Shown here piece by piece: positions 25,266-33,801 of a stretch of 64,000 nucleotides of DNA (the stretch's first letter is position 1; each line of letters opens with the position of its first letter). The stretch covers positions 1,955,001 to 2,019,000 of the forward strand of contig NZ_JAIWOT010000001.1 of assembly GCF_021295335.1 (NCBI RefSeq), given 5' to 3'. The translations under genes were made by a program, and so were the position numbers. The notes beneath the pieces were generated by a model. It was given only the letters and a program-made list of their open reading frames with translations, made no database searches and was not told the origin of the DNA. Origin of the DNA: Komagataeibacter sp. FNDCF1 (GTDB lineage Bacteria; Pseudomonadota; Alphaproteobacteria; Acetobacterales; Acetobacteraceae).

Positions 25266-25279
25266 ATCAATCGGTTGAT
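25266..25279. promoter_or_regulatory. Candidate operator between cysK and the Rrf2 gene
   Basis: A perfect inverted repeat, ATCAA at 25266-25270 and TTGAT at 25275-25279 around TCGG, lies in the 155-base divergent space between cysK and the Rrf2-type regulator gene. Rrf2 proteins commonly bind palindromes at their own promoters. This is inference from position and symmetry. Confidence 0.35.
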
Positions 25280-25336
25280 TGCTGCTAAATGAGGCAGACT
25301 GCTTTCCATATCCACCATAAAGCGAGGCTGAACGAT

Positions 25337-25783
25337 ATGCTGCTCCGGCGTGACAGGACCATGATCGCCATACTGATCATGCTTGATGTTGCCTTTCACG
25401 CAGGGCGGAATGGCACCATAAGCGCTGCCGACATAGCCGAACGTGCGGGCCTGGCACGGCGTGGCATCGAGCCGCTGCTCCAGACGCTGTCACGCTCCGG
25501 CCTGCTGGAAAGCGTGCGTGGCCCGCGCGGCGGCTACCGGCTGGGCCGCCCGCGGCGGGATATCCTGCTGGCGGATATCCTGTCCGTCATTACAGCGGAG
25601 GACAACAGGGACGACGGCCCCGTGGGTGGCCTGTTCAAGAAGGTCATCGAACCGTGCTGGGAGCAGTTCGACAGCATGATCGACGCGGAATGCCACAAGA
25701 TCAGCCTGGATGACCTGGTGCGCCGCGCGGAACATGCCGGCATGCGCCGCCCGCTGCCCGAACCCATCACCTTCTCGATCTGA
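25337..25783 (+). CDS. Rrf2-family transcriptional regulator (CymR-like)
   Basis: This protein of about 148 residues has an N-terminal winged helix-turn-helix (IAILIMLDVAFHAG, then SAADIAERAGLARRGIEPLLQTL) and the Rrf2 wing RGPRGGYRLGRP. The C-terminal part has two cysteines in CWEQF and ECHK rather than the three-cysteine iron-sulphur cluster of IscR. Divergence from cysK suggests a cysteine-metabolism repressor like CymR; this is an inference. The ATG at 25337 has GCGAGG upstream. An earlier in-frame ATG at 25289 would add 16 residues without resemblance to the family. Confidence 0.85.
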   Translation: MLLRRDRTMIAILIMLDVAFHAGRNGTISAADIAERAGLARRGIEPLLQTLSRSGLLESVRGPRGGYRLGRPRRDILLADILSVITAEDNRDDGPVGGLFKKVIEPCWEQFDSMIDAECHKISLDDLVRRAEHAGMRRPLPEPITFSI

Positions 25784-25801
25784 TACGGCCGGCCACGTAC
25801 C

Positions 25802-25822
25802 GGCGGACGCATGGCGTCCGCC
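25802..25822. terminator. Hairpin between convergent Rrf2 and lipoprotein genes
   Basis: GGCGGACGC at 25802-25810 and GCGTCCGCC at 25814-25822 form a nine-base GC-rich stem with a three-base loop. It sits exactly between two convergent stops. It lacks a T-run, so it may only weaken transcription or protect RNA ends. Confidence 0.5.
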
Positions 25823-25833
25823 CGGCCGGGTGG

Positions 25834-26295
25834 TTACTGCGCGCCGCTTACGGCGGATGCCGTGACGGTTGCGGTCACGTCCATGTATTCACGCGGCTGG
25901 CTGCCACCGGGGATCAGCACGACACGGAACTTGTCTTCCCCGGAATAGGACGTATTGGCCGTATACGTCACATAAGTGTGATCGTTGTAATTATAGATGA
26001 AGGCCTTGCCATGTTCCGGCGCGGGCGACACCCCGAAGGAGGCATAGGGATGACCGGCCGAGACACGGGTCTCGATCGCGCAGTAGCCATCATCGCTGCG
26101 CACCTGCATGGTGGCGGTTCTGGTGTTCTTGCCCGCGGCGGCCGGCGTGCTGACCTGGCACTGTCCCGATGGCTTCATGTAATTGTAGGGATTGGGGGTT
26201 CCGCCGATACCGCCAAGGTTCACGGCCGGTTTGTTGTCACATCCGGCGAGCAGAATGCCCGTCGTCATCATGATTGCAGACAGTCGCAGTCGCAC
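25834..26295 (-). CDS. Putative lipoprotein of unknown function
   Basis: This 153-residue protein begins with a lipoprotein signal peptide ending in LLAGC (Cys19). The mature part is rich in Thr, Ser, Tyr and Asn and contains GKAFIYNYNDHTYVTYTANT, which predicts beta strands. The region resembles an immunoglobulin-like or cadherin-like fold, as in YSGEDKFRVVLIPGG. I do not recognise a family. It is convergent with the Rrf2 gene, and its promoter would lie in the 376-base gap to its right. Confidence 0.7.
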   Translation of the reverse strand: MRLRLSAIMMTTGILLAGCDNKPAVNLGGIGGTPNPYNYMKPSGQCQVSTPAAAGKNTRTATMQVRSDDGYCAIETRVSAGHPYASFGVSPAPEHGKAFIYNYNDHTYVTYTANTSYSGEDKFRVVLIPGGSQPREYMDVTATVTASAVSGAQ

Positions 26296-26671
26296 TCGTC
26301 AGCTCCGCTGTATTTGATACATCACCCGTTATCAGGACAGTTACGCCCGCGCCGTCCCGTAACGGGCTTCATCGGCACAACGGCAAACCGCTTTGGCATA
26401 CGCTGTAGAACAACGCACCCCGCCGGGAAAGACCCGTTGGTCGTTTTACGCAAGCGGGCAGGTCCCGCCCGTATGGCATAGCTGCCTGCCGGCATGCTGT
26501 CATCCCACGGCGGCGTGCCGGCGCATCTTTTTGAACGTGAAGTTATATCCCTCCCTTTTGGCAAGGGCGGCTTTGCGCTATAGACCTGTTCCAGTTTTCA
26601 TTCCCACCGGAATTTGCGGGGTCCGTGCATCCCGTTGGCAACTGCCCCAATAGTCTGGAGAACCCGTCCTG
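26296..26671. other. 376-base divergent intergenic region
   Basis: This gap separates two divergent envelope-protein genes, so it should hold both promoters. Short open frames exist on either strand, but their products are rich in Arg and Pro, resemble no family, and lack ribosome-binding sites. TTGGCA near 26560 with TATAGA about 15 bases later is a weak promoter candidate for the rightward gene. I see no RNA gene. Confidence 0.4.
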
Positions 26672-27208
26672 ATGTCGATGTCGATCTGGCGCGCTGGCGC
26701 CGCCGCACTTGCCCTTGCCGGGCTGGTCAATGGTGGGCAGGCACTGGCTGCCGGCCCCTGCTCTCCCTCCCCCGCGCATGAGGCGTTTGACGTGCAGGGC
26801 CTGAAAAGCGAGCTGATGGTCACGGCACTGTCCTGCAGCGCACAGGAAAAGTACAATAATTTCGTGATGAAGTTCCGCACCAAGCTGGCCAGCGAGGAGC
26901 ATGTCCTCAACGGTTATTTCAGCAGCACCTACGGCCGCAACGCCCAGCGCCAGCATGATGACTACATTACCCAGCTGGCCAACGTGCAGTCCGAGCGTGG
27001 CCTGAAGTCGGGCACAGCATTCTGCCAGCAGCGCCTGTCCATGTTCGATGAGGTGGCGGAACTGGAAACGGCAGCCGACCTGTCCAACTACGCACAGGCG
27101 AAGGATATCCTCCAGCCTGCTTCCTACCTGACCTGCACGGCGCCCAACCGCCCTGCCGCCACCACCCGCCCGCGCAGCAGCTCCAGCCGCCACACGGTCC
27201 GGAGCTGA
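26672..27208 (+). CDS. Secreted protein of unknown function
   Basis: The 178-residue product has a signal peptide (residues about 1-26, cleaved near ALA before AGPC). The mature region is mainly helical with several polar segments and four cysteines (CSPSP, LSCSAQEK, FCQQR, LTCTAP) that could form disulphides. The last 25 residues are Arg/Ser/Pro-rich and look disordered. No domain is recognised. The ATG at 26672 has a GGAG site about 14 bases upstream; the next in-frame Met (26678) is also possible. It is followed by a good terminator and stands as a single transcription unit. Confidence 0.7.
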   Translation: MSMSIWRAGAAALALAGLVNGGQALAAGPCSPSPAHEAFDVQGLKSELMVTALSCSAQEKYNNFVMKFRTKLASEEHVLNGYFSSTYGRNAQRQHDDYITQLANVQSERGLKSGTAFCQQRLSMFDEVAELETAADLSNYAQAKDILQPASYLTCTAPNRPAATTRPRSSSSRHTVRS

Positions 27209-27249
27209 CCCCACGGCCGGCGTGCCGGCATGCAGGAAAAGAAAAATAT

Positions 27250-27274
27250 GGCCGGACCCGTGTCCGGCCTTTTT
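27250..27274 (+). terminator. Rho-independent terminator
   Basis: GGCCGGAC (27250-27257) and GTCCGGCC (27262-27269) form an eight-base stem with a four-base loop, followed by five T. It ends the secreted-protein gene about 40 bases after its stop. Confidence 0.85.
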
Positions 27275-27361
27275 CATGTCGGTCACAGCGCGCATAGTCC
27301 GCAGGCGTGCACGGGCCTTATGGCTTGACAGGACGCGACCCGACAGAACAAAGAACGCTTC

Positions 27362-29404
27362 ATGAACGACGATCTTTTTTCCGTACCCGCCAGCCCCGGC
27401 AAGCCGCCCCGAAGCAAGGTTTCCCCCGCCACCATGCCAGCAGATAACGCGAAAAACGGCCCCGATACCTATGACGCCAGCGCCATCGAGGTGCTGGAGG
27501 GCCTGGAGCCCGTCCGCCGCCGTCCGGGCATGTATATCGGCGGCACGGACGAGACGGCGTACCATCACCTCGCCTCCGAAATCCTCGACAACGCGATGGA
27601 CGAGGCCGTGGCCGGCCACGCCACCACCATCGACGTTACGCTGGAAGCGGGTGACTGCCTGACCATCCGCGACAACGGGCGCGGCATTCCGGTGGACCCG
27701 CACCCCCGTTTTCCCGACCGTTCGGCGCTGGAGGTGATCCTGACCACGCTGCATGCGGGCGGCAAGTTCTCGGGCAAGGCCTATGCCACGTCGGGTGGCC
27801 TGCATGGCGTCGGTTCATCGGTGGTCAATGCACTGGCGTCACGCATGGAAGTCGAGATCGCGCGTGACCGTGAACTGTGGCGGCAGGTTTATGAACGCGG
27901 CCACCCGCTGGGCGGTGTTGAAAAGATCGGCCCGGTCAATAACCGGCGCGGCACGCAGATCCGCTTCACGCCCGACCCCGAAATTTTCGGGCGGCTGCAC
28001 TTCTCGCCCGCGCGGCTGTACCGCCTGTGCCGGTCAAAGGCGTTCCTGTTCCGGGGTGTTACCATCCGCTGGTCGTGCGATCCGTCCCTGATAAAGAATG
28101 AGGATGTCCCGGCCGAAGCGGTCCTGCACTTCCCCGGCGGCCTGGCCGACAGCCTGCGCGACGAACTGGGGGACAAGGCCGCGCTGCTGACCGATCTGTG
28201 GTCGGGGGACGCGGACCTGCCCACCGGCCCCGACGGGGCTGACACCGGACGCATGGAATGGGCCATCGCCTTTCTGGAGCAGGGCACGGCCACCCTGGCC
28301 TCCTACTGCAATACCATCCCGACCCCCAACGGCGGCACGCATGAGACGGGCTTTCGCAATGCACTGCTCAAGGGGCTGCGCAACTGGGGTGAGCAGCGTG
28401 CCAACAAGCGCGCGGCCAGCATCGCGGCTGACGACATCATGGGCTGCATCGCCGCCAAGCTGTCGGTCTTCATCCGTGACCCGCAGTTCCAGGGACAGAC
28501 CAAGGAAAAGCTGACCAGCAGCGAGGCCAGCAAGCTGGTCGAGACGGCACTGCGCGACCGCTTTGACCACTGGCTGGCGGGCAACCCGCCGCAGGCGGAC
28601 AACCTGCTGGCCTTTGTGGTCGAACGCGCCGAGGAACGCCTGCGCCGCAAGGAGCAGAAGGAAACCCCGCGCAAGAGTGCGACCCGCCGCCTGCGCCTGC
28701 CGGGCAAGCTGACCGACTGCACGCGTGAAAACGCGGCCGAGACCGAAATCTTCCTGGTGGAAGGCGATTCGGCCGGTGGGTCCGCCAAGCAGGCGCGCAA
28801 CCGGGAGACACAGGCCGTATTGCCGCTGCGTGGCAAGATCCTGAACGTGGCCAGTGCCTCGACGGAAAAGCTGCGCGGCAATCAGGAACTGCGTGACCTG
28901 GTGGAAGCACTAGGCTGTGGCATGGGCGAGCGCTTTGACGCCACCAAGCTGCGTTACGGCCGCATCATCATCATGACGGATGCGGATGTGGACGGCGCGC
29001 ATATCGCCTCCCTGCTCATGACGTTCTTCTACCGTGAACTGCCCGGACTGATCCGGGGTGGCCACCTGTACCTGGCCCAGCCACCGCTGTACCGCCTGAC
29101 ACAGGGCGGCAAAAGCGTCTATGCCATGGATGATGCCGACCGTGAGCGGAAGCTGAAGAAAGACTTCAAGCCCAACAGCAAGGTCGAGGTCTCACGCTTC
29201 AAGGGGCTGGGGGAAATGCCGCCGGGCGACCTGAAACAGACCACCATGGACCCCAGGCACCGCACCCTGCTCAAGGTCATCACCCCACCTGAGGACAGGG
29301 CGCTGACACTGGAGCGCGTGGAGCACCTGATGGGCCGCAAGGCGGAACTGCGCTTCCGCTTCATTCAGGATCATGCCCGCCAGGTTGATAACCTCGACGT
29401 CTGA
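27362..29404 (+). CDS. parE: DNA topoisomerase IV subunit B
   Basis: This 680-residue type IIA topoisomerase ATPase subunit works with ParC in chromosome decatenation. The GHKL ATPase motifs are EILDNAMDEA, DNGRGIPVD and HAGGKFSG with GGLHGVGSSVVNALA. TOPRIM motifs are LVEGDSAGGSAKQARNR and MTDADVDGAHI. Length and the sequence RRRPGMYIGGTDE favour ParE over GyrB, which is about 800 residues. The N-terminal 40 residues are a low-complexity extension. A consensus-like TTGACA at 27325 lies upstream but without a clear partner box. A strong terminator follows at 29417. Confidence 0.94.
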   Translation: MNDDLFSVPASPGKPPRSKVSPATMPADNAKNGPDTYDASAIEVLEGLEPVRRRPGMYIGGTDETAYHHLASEILDNAMDEAVAGHATTIDVTLEAGDCLTIRDNGRGIPVDPHPRFPDRSALEVILTTLHAGGKFSGKAYATSGGLHGVGSSVVNALASRMEVEIARDRELWRQVYERGHPLGGVEKIGPVNNRRGTQIRFTPDPEIFGRLHFSPARLYRLCRSKAFLFRGVTIRWSCDPSLIKNEDVPAEAVLHFPGGLADSLRDELGDKAALLTDLWSGDADLPTGPDGADTGRMEWAIAFLEQGTATLASYCNTIPTPNGGTHETGFRNALLKGLRNWGEQRANKRAASIAADDIMGCIAAKLSVFIRDPQFQGQTKEKLTSSEASKLVETALRDRFDHWLAGNPPQADNLLAFVVERAEERLRRKEQKETPRKSATRRLRLPGKLTDCTRENAAETEIFLVEGDSAGGSAKQARNRETQAVLPLRGKILNVASASTEKLRGNQELRDLVEALGCGMGERFDATKLRYGRIIIMTDADVDGAHIASLLMTFFYRELPGLIRGGHLYLAQPPLYRLTQGGKSVYAMDDADRERKLKKDFKPNSKVEVSRFKGLGEMPPGDLKQTTMDPRHRTLLKVITPPEDRALTLERVEHLMGRKAELRFRFIQDHARQVDNLDV

Positions 29405-29416
29405 GACAGCGGGAAC

Positions 29417-29458
29417 AAAAAAGCCCGGTCACCTGTTGCAAGGTGACCGGGCTTTTTT
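29417..29458 (+). terminator. Rho-independent terminator after parE
   Basis: AGCCCGGTCACCT (29422-29434) pairs with AGGTGACCGGGCT (29441-29453) around a six-base loop. Runs of A before and T after the stem extend it, so it is symmetrical. The spacing of about 13 bases from the parE stop is typical. Confidence 0.9.
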
Positions 29459-29509
29459 CAATCAGGCCGTCCGTCAAGCCTGCCGTGAATCACAGAAACA
29501 TTTTTGGGG

Positions 29510-29604
29510 AGGCTTTTTTCAAAAAGCTTCAGGGGGGCGCCACCTTTTTAAAAAAGGCGGCACCCGACAGCTTTCCTCATTTTTGGGGCTGACTGTTTGA
29601 AACA
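29510..29604. repeat. Dispersed palindromic repeat, copy 3
   Basis: This copy lies between convergent parE and nuoM, in the opposite orientation to copy 1. The core is GCCACC, five T (29539-29549), six A, GGCGGC (29550-29561). Beside it is a GCTTTTTTCAAAAAGC hairpin at about 29512-29528. At the other edge, CAGTCAGCCCC on the minus strand matches the CTGTTG-like edge only loosely. Together with the parE terminator it fills the 210-base convergent space. Confidence 0.6.
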
Positions 29605-29613
29605 TCCGGCCCT

Positions 29614-31155
29614 TCAGCCCGCATCGGCCACATGCACGACCGGCTGCGGATCCAGCGTAGCAACCGATGTGACCGGATGCAGCAGGCCGGTCACGGCCGG
29701 GTCAAACACCCGCAGGAATGAGCCAGGGTGCACCCCCATCCAGATCGTCACGACGGCCAGCGGTACCAGCACGGCAAGTTCCTGCCCCGTCAGGTCACGC
29801 AGCAGGGCGACCACGCCCCCCCGGTCGGCCCCGAACAGTACCCGGCGATAGAGTACCAGCATGTAAACCGCCCCCAGGATCATGCTGCTCCCCCCCAGGA
29901 AAGCCAGCCAGAACGAGACATGCAGCGCGCCGACCATGACCAGGAACTCACCCACGAAGGCACCCGTGCCCGGCAGGCCGATATTGGCCATGACAAACAG
30001 CATGGCCAGCGTGGCCAGTACCGGCATCTTGTGCGCCACACCGGAGAATGCACTGATCTCACGCGTTTCCGCCCGCCACGACACGGCGGAGACACAGAAG
30101 AACAGCGCCGCGATCACGATGCCATGCGACAGCATCTGGAAAATCGCGCCATCGATCCCCGCCGGTGTCAGCGTGAACAGGCCAATGGCGATCACCCCCA
30201 TATGCGAGAACGAAGAATAGGCGATCACCCGCTTCATGTCCGTCTGGGCCAGGGCAATGATGGCGGCATAGATCACCGCGATCACGCCCAGCGTCAGCAC
30301 CACCGGGGCGAACAGGCGGGCAGCGTCGGGAAACATGAGCACGCCAAAGCGCAGCAGCCCGTAGGCCCCGGCCTTGGACAGCACGCCCGAGAGCATGACG
30401 GAAGCCGTTGTGGGCGCTTCGGTATAGGCATCGGGCAGCCATGCATGCAGCGGGAACAGCGGCAGCTTGACGCCGAAGGCCAGGATGAAACCCGCCAGCA
30501 GCCAGCACTGCATGCCATGGCCAAAACCGTGATGCTGCAGGGCAATGATATCGGTCGTGCCGGTCACGTTCCACATCGCCAGCAGGGCGAGCAGCATGAA
30601 CAGTGAGCCGCCAAAGGTGAACAGGAAGAACTGCAGCGAGGCCCAGACCCGCTTCGGCCCGCCCCATACGCCCACCATCAGGCTGGCGGGCAGCAGTGTC
30701 GCTTCATAGAAAACATAGAACAGCACCATGTCGAGGGCCGAGAACAAGCCGATCAGCGTGGTTTCCAGCAAAAGCATGGCGATCATGTAATCGCGCACCC
30801 GCCCGGTAATCTGCCGCCACCCACCAATGATGGAAAGCGGGGTAAGGAAGGCGGAAAGCAGCACGAACATCAGGCTGATGCCATCCACCCCGGCATGGTA
30901 GGAGATGCCGGCGCCACTGGCCCACCCCACCTGCTGCTCGAACTGGATGCCCGGGCGTGACGGGTCGAATTCCACCCACATGATCACGGCCAGCGCGAAC
31001 ACGATGCCACTGGTCCACAGCGCCACCCAGCGCGCCGTGGTCTCGACCGTGTGGGGCGTGCCGCGGGTCAGCAATATGGCCACAACCCCGGCAAGGGGCA
31101 GGTAGGTAACTAGCGGGAGCAGGATCGGATGCACATTCGGTCTCACATCATCCAT
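29614..31155 (-). CDS. nuoM: NADH-quinone oxidoreductase subunit M (NuoM), solitary
   Basis: This 513-residue antiporter-like membrane subunit of respiratory complex I has about 14 helices. Proton-path residues are kept: the glutamate in VLFYVFYEATLLPASL, the lysine in FGVKLPLFPLHAWLPDAYTEAP, and a second lysine in SGVLSKAGAYG. LPGTGAFVGEFLVM is also conserved. The upstream neighbour is mutL and the downstream neighbour is parE; neither nuoL nor nuoN lies beside it. It could be a duplicate, part of a scattered complex I, or a subunit of another antiporter-type complex. The family is certain; the physiological role is not. Confidence 0.9.
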   Translation of the reverse strand: MDDVRPNVHPILLPLVTYLPLAGVVAILLTRGTPHTVETTARWVALWTSGIVFALAVIMWVEFDPSRPGIQFEQQVGWASGAGISYHAGVDGISLMFVLLSAFLTPLSIIGGWRQITGRVRDYMIAMLLLETTLIGLFSALDMVLFYVFYEATLLPASLMVGVWGGPKRVWASLQFFLFTFGGSLFMLLALLAMWNVTGTTDIIALQHHGFGHGMQCWLLAGFILAFGVKLPLFPLHAWLPDAYTEAPTTASVMLSGVLSKAGAYGLLRFGVLMFPDAARLFAPVVLTLGVIAVIYAAIIALAQTDMKRVIAYSSFSHMGVIAIGLFTLTPAGIDGAIFQMLSHGIVIAALFFCVSAVSWRAETREISAFSGVAHKMPVLATLAMLFVMANIGLPGTGAFVGEFLVMVGALHVSFWLAFLGGSSMILGAVYMLVLYRRVLFGADRGGVVALLRDLTGQELAVLVPLAVVTIWMGVHPGSFLRVFDPAVTGLLHPVTSVATLDPQPVVHVADAG

Positions 31156-31288
31156 GGGGAATGCATGAGCCTAGGAGCGTTGCGGCCCGGGAATCCAGTA
31201 CGGTCGCGCTCACATTATGCAGAGGACGCGGGCCACCGCTACCGCGCGGCGACGTGCCGCACGTCCGCCTGCGCAGCCGTGCCATGGG

Positions 31289-33151
31289 TCAGCGGCGACC
31301 GAACATCCGCTCAATATCGGCCTTTTCCAGCCTGAGCCAGGTGGGGCGGCCATGCGAGCAGGTGCCCGCGCGGGGGGTGCGCTCCATGTCCCGCAGCAGG
31401 GCGTTCATTTCCTCGTGTGTCAGCCTGCGCCCGGCCCGCACGCTGCCATGGCAGGCCATGCGCGCGATGACCGCATCCATGCGCGCATCCAGCGCATCGG
31501 CCTGCGCGGGGCTGGTCAGGTCATCGGCTTCCAGTTCCTCGGCCAGGTCGCGCAGCATGCCACCCGGATTTTCCTTGCCCAGCAGGGCGGGCATGGTACG
31601 GACCAGAACGGCCGTCCCGCCAAAGGGTTCGATCTCGATCCCTAGGCGGGCCAGTGCGGCACCAAAGCACAGCAGCACATCCACCTGCCGTGCAGGCAGG
31701 TCCACCACTTCAGGCAGGAGCAGGCGCTGGGCGCGGATCTCGCCGCCCATATACTGCTGGCGCAGGATCTCGTGTGTCAGGCGCTCATGCGCGGCATGCT
31801 GGTCCACCAGAACCAGCGCGCCATCCGCCGTCTGGGATACGATATAGGTGCCCAGCACCTGCGCCACCGCGGCCCCCAGCGGGTGCGCCATGGCAGCCAT
31901 GGCTGCATCCGGGTCACGGGCGGTGTCCGGCGCTGTCTGGCGTGCTGCGGGCAGGCCGGCAAGCGGTAGCGACGACTCGGCAAAGCCGGGCGGCAGACCC
32001 GCATCGGGGCGGGCCGGAACAAGCGGCTCGGCCAGCCGTGTGGACAGGTCGGCCGCATCCGCAGCGCGTTCGGGCGGATACCAGATGCGCGCAGGCGAAG
32101 CCCCGCGTGACTGGAGCAGGCCGGGCCGCACGCCCGCCACGCCCGCGCCTGTACCCAGCGCACGCCCCAGCGCGACAATGACCAGCGCCCGCACGGCTGC
32201 AGAATCGGCATAGCGCAGTTCCGTCTTGGCCGGGTGCACGTTCACGTCCACCTGTTCGGGCGGGATTTCAAGCGAGAGCGCCACCACCGCGTGCCGCCCG
32301 TGCTCCATCACGTTGCGATAGGCCACCCGGACCGCCGTGCGCAGCACCGGGTCCACCACCGGCCGACCATTGACCAGCAGCATCTGCCCATTGGCCGTGG
32401 CGCGGTGGACGGATGGCGCGCAGATATAGCCGCTCAGCTTCAGGTCCCCGCGCTGGCCTTCGACTTCCAGCAGGCCGTCCGCCTGACCTGCCTCCAGAAT
32501 GGCTGCGACACGCGCCGCCCTGTCCTGTACCGGCAGGTCAAGGATCAGGCGGTCATCGAATTCCAGCCGGAAGGCGATATGCGGGGCGGACAGGGCCAGC
32601 CTGCGCACCACGTTTTCCGCATGGCCTGACTCGACACGGGGGCTTTTGAGGAATTTGCGGCGCGCGGGGGTGGCGAAGAACATGTCCTCCACCAGCACAC
32701 GGGTACCGGGCGCGCCCGCACAGGGTTCCGGCGCACTGACCATGCCGCCTTCCACCCGGATGGACCATGCGGATTCCGCCCCGGCCTGCCGCGACATGAC
32801 CGTCAGCCGTGCCGCAGCACCGATGGAAGGCAGCGCCTCACCCCGGAAGCCAAGGGTGGAAATACGTACCAGTGTCTCGTCACGCAGCTTGGAGGTGCAG
32901 TGCCGCTCCACCGCCAGCAGCAGGTCATCGGGCGACATGCCGCAGCCATCATCGCACACCTCGATCCGATCGATCCCGCCACGGTCCAGCCGGATTCCGA
33001 CCCGTCGCGCGCCGGAATCGATGGCGTTCTCCACCAGTTCCTTGAGTGCCGCCGCCGGGCGTTCGATCACCTCACCCGCGGCAATGCGGTTGACCACCTG
33101 ATCGGACAGGCGACGGATGACCGGCAGGTCGTTACCAGAATGCATGTTCAT
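31289..33151 (-). CDS. mutL: DNA mismatch repair protein MutL
   Basis: This 620-residue protein has the MutL ATPase domain (LVENAIDSGARRV, DDGCGM, STLGFRGEALPSIGA) over residues about 1-330. A linker of about 100 residues and a C-terminal dimerisation domain follow. The C-terminal domain carries DQHAAHERLTHE (the metal-binding endonuclease motif), ACHGSVRAG and CSHGRPT, so this is an endonuclease-type MutL that nicks DNA itself, as in organisms without MutH. The ATG at 33151 is followed two codons later by a second Met. It lies 133 bases upstream of nuoM. Confidence 0.95.
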   Translation of the reverse strand: MNMHSGNDLPVIRRLSDQVVNRIAAGEVIERPAAALKELVENAIDSGARRVGIRLDRGGIDRIEVCDDGCGMSPDDLLLAVERHCTSKLRDETLVRISTLGFRGEALPSIGAAARLTVMSRQAGAESAWSIRVEGGMVSAPEPCAGAPGTRVLVEDMFFATPARRKFLKSPRVESGHAENVVRRLALSAPHIAFRLEFDDRLILDLPVQDRAARVAAILEAGQADGLLEVEGQRGDLKLSGYICAPSVHRATANGQMLLVNGRPVVDPVLRTAVRVAYRNVMEHGRHAVVALSLEIPPEQVDVNVHPAKTELRYADSAAVRALVIVALGRALGTGAGVAGVRPGLLQSRGASPARIWYPPERAADAADLSTRLAEPLVPARPDAGLPPGFAESSLPLAGLPAARQTAPDTARDPDAAMAAMAHPLGAAVAQVLGTYIVSQTADGALVLVDQHAAHERLTHEILRQQYMGGEIRAQRLLLPEVVDLPARQVDVLLCFGAALARLGIEIEPFGGTAVLVRTMPALLGKENPGGMLRDLAEELEADDLTSPAQADALDARMDAVIARMACHGSVRAGRRLTHEEMNALLRDMERTPRAGTCSHGRPTWLRLEKADIERMFGRR

Positions 33152-33218
33152 GACAGGAACCGGACTTCAGCCATCAGGTCCCATGCCCGGCCACGACTGG
33201 CCAGACCGGATACCCTGT

Positions 33219-33743
33219 TTATTTGGCGGGACCGCTTACCGTGGGCGTGGCCCCCTTGGTCAGATTGCGGCCCAGCGCCGAATCCTCACGCAGGCGGGCG
33301 TTCTCGGCCTTGCCATTGACAAGGTTGCCCGCACCACCACCATGCCAGAACATCAGCTTGTCGACAAAAGTGGTATCCGCCCGGCCCATCTCGCCCCGAT
33401 CGGGTTCGTTGGATGCTTCCTGCGCCGCGCCAACCAGTGCGGTCTGCCCGGCACTGCCAGGACCATCGGCACCCTGGAGTGCAACGTTGGGGGAAAGGGT
33501 TTCCAGCGCCTGCATGCGCGGATTGGTGTCCTGCGCGCGCTGTACTGCGTTGCTGTTGGGCGCACCGAGCTCATCCGAGGGCGGCATGGACAGCGGGGCA
33601 CGGGTCGTGACCGTGTATTCATCCGGCAGGGTCCGCTCCAGCCCGAAGGCACGCGAAACATCGGCGCCCGTGCAGCCTGACAGCATGAAGCCGCTGGATA
33701 CAAGCAATGCACAGGAAAGGGGTCTGAAAGCAGGAATCGCCAT
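33219..33743 (-). CDS. DUF3035 (BamF-like) lipoprotein
   Basis: This 174-residue outer-membrane lipoprotein precursor has a signal peptide ending FMLSGC (Cys about 24). The DUF3035 hallmark LPDEYTVTTRAPLSMPPS lies at about 36-55. In Rhodobacter a DUF3035 lipoprotein (BamF) copurifies with the BAM assembly complex, so a BAM accessory role is inferred. The C-terminal half is low complexity. The start at 33743 was chosen for the signal peptide; an upstream in-frame Met at 33812 overlaps lspA and adds no sensible sequence. It lies directly downstream of lspA, the signal peptidase needed to mature it. Confidence 0.82.
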   Translation of the reverse strand: MAIPAFRPLSCALLVSSGFMLSGCTGADVSRAFGLERTLPDEYTVTTRAPLSMPPSDELGAPNSNAVQRAQDTNPRMQALETLSPNVALQGADGPGSAGQTALVGAAQEASNEPDRGEMGRADTTFVDKLMFWHGGGAGNLVNGKAENARLREDSALGRNLTKGATPTVSGPAK

Positions 33744-33801
33744 ATCTCGCCTATTACCGTGAGTGAAACGGTTCGGCAAGCATGTGCGCGCCATCCCCGC
33801 C

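Noticed and set aside
26322-26564. Small minus-strand open frame in the 376-base gap
   Set aside because: It has no recognisable domain or ribosome-binding site and Arg/Pro-rich composition typical of chance frames in GC-rich DNA.
27325-27353. Promoter before parE based on a perfect TTGACA
   Set aside because: The bases 17 positions downstream (ACAAAG) do not resemble a -10 box, so the -35 match alone is too weak to report.
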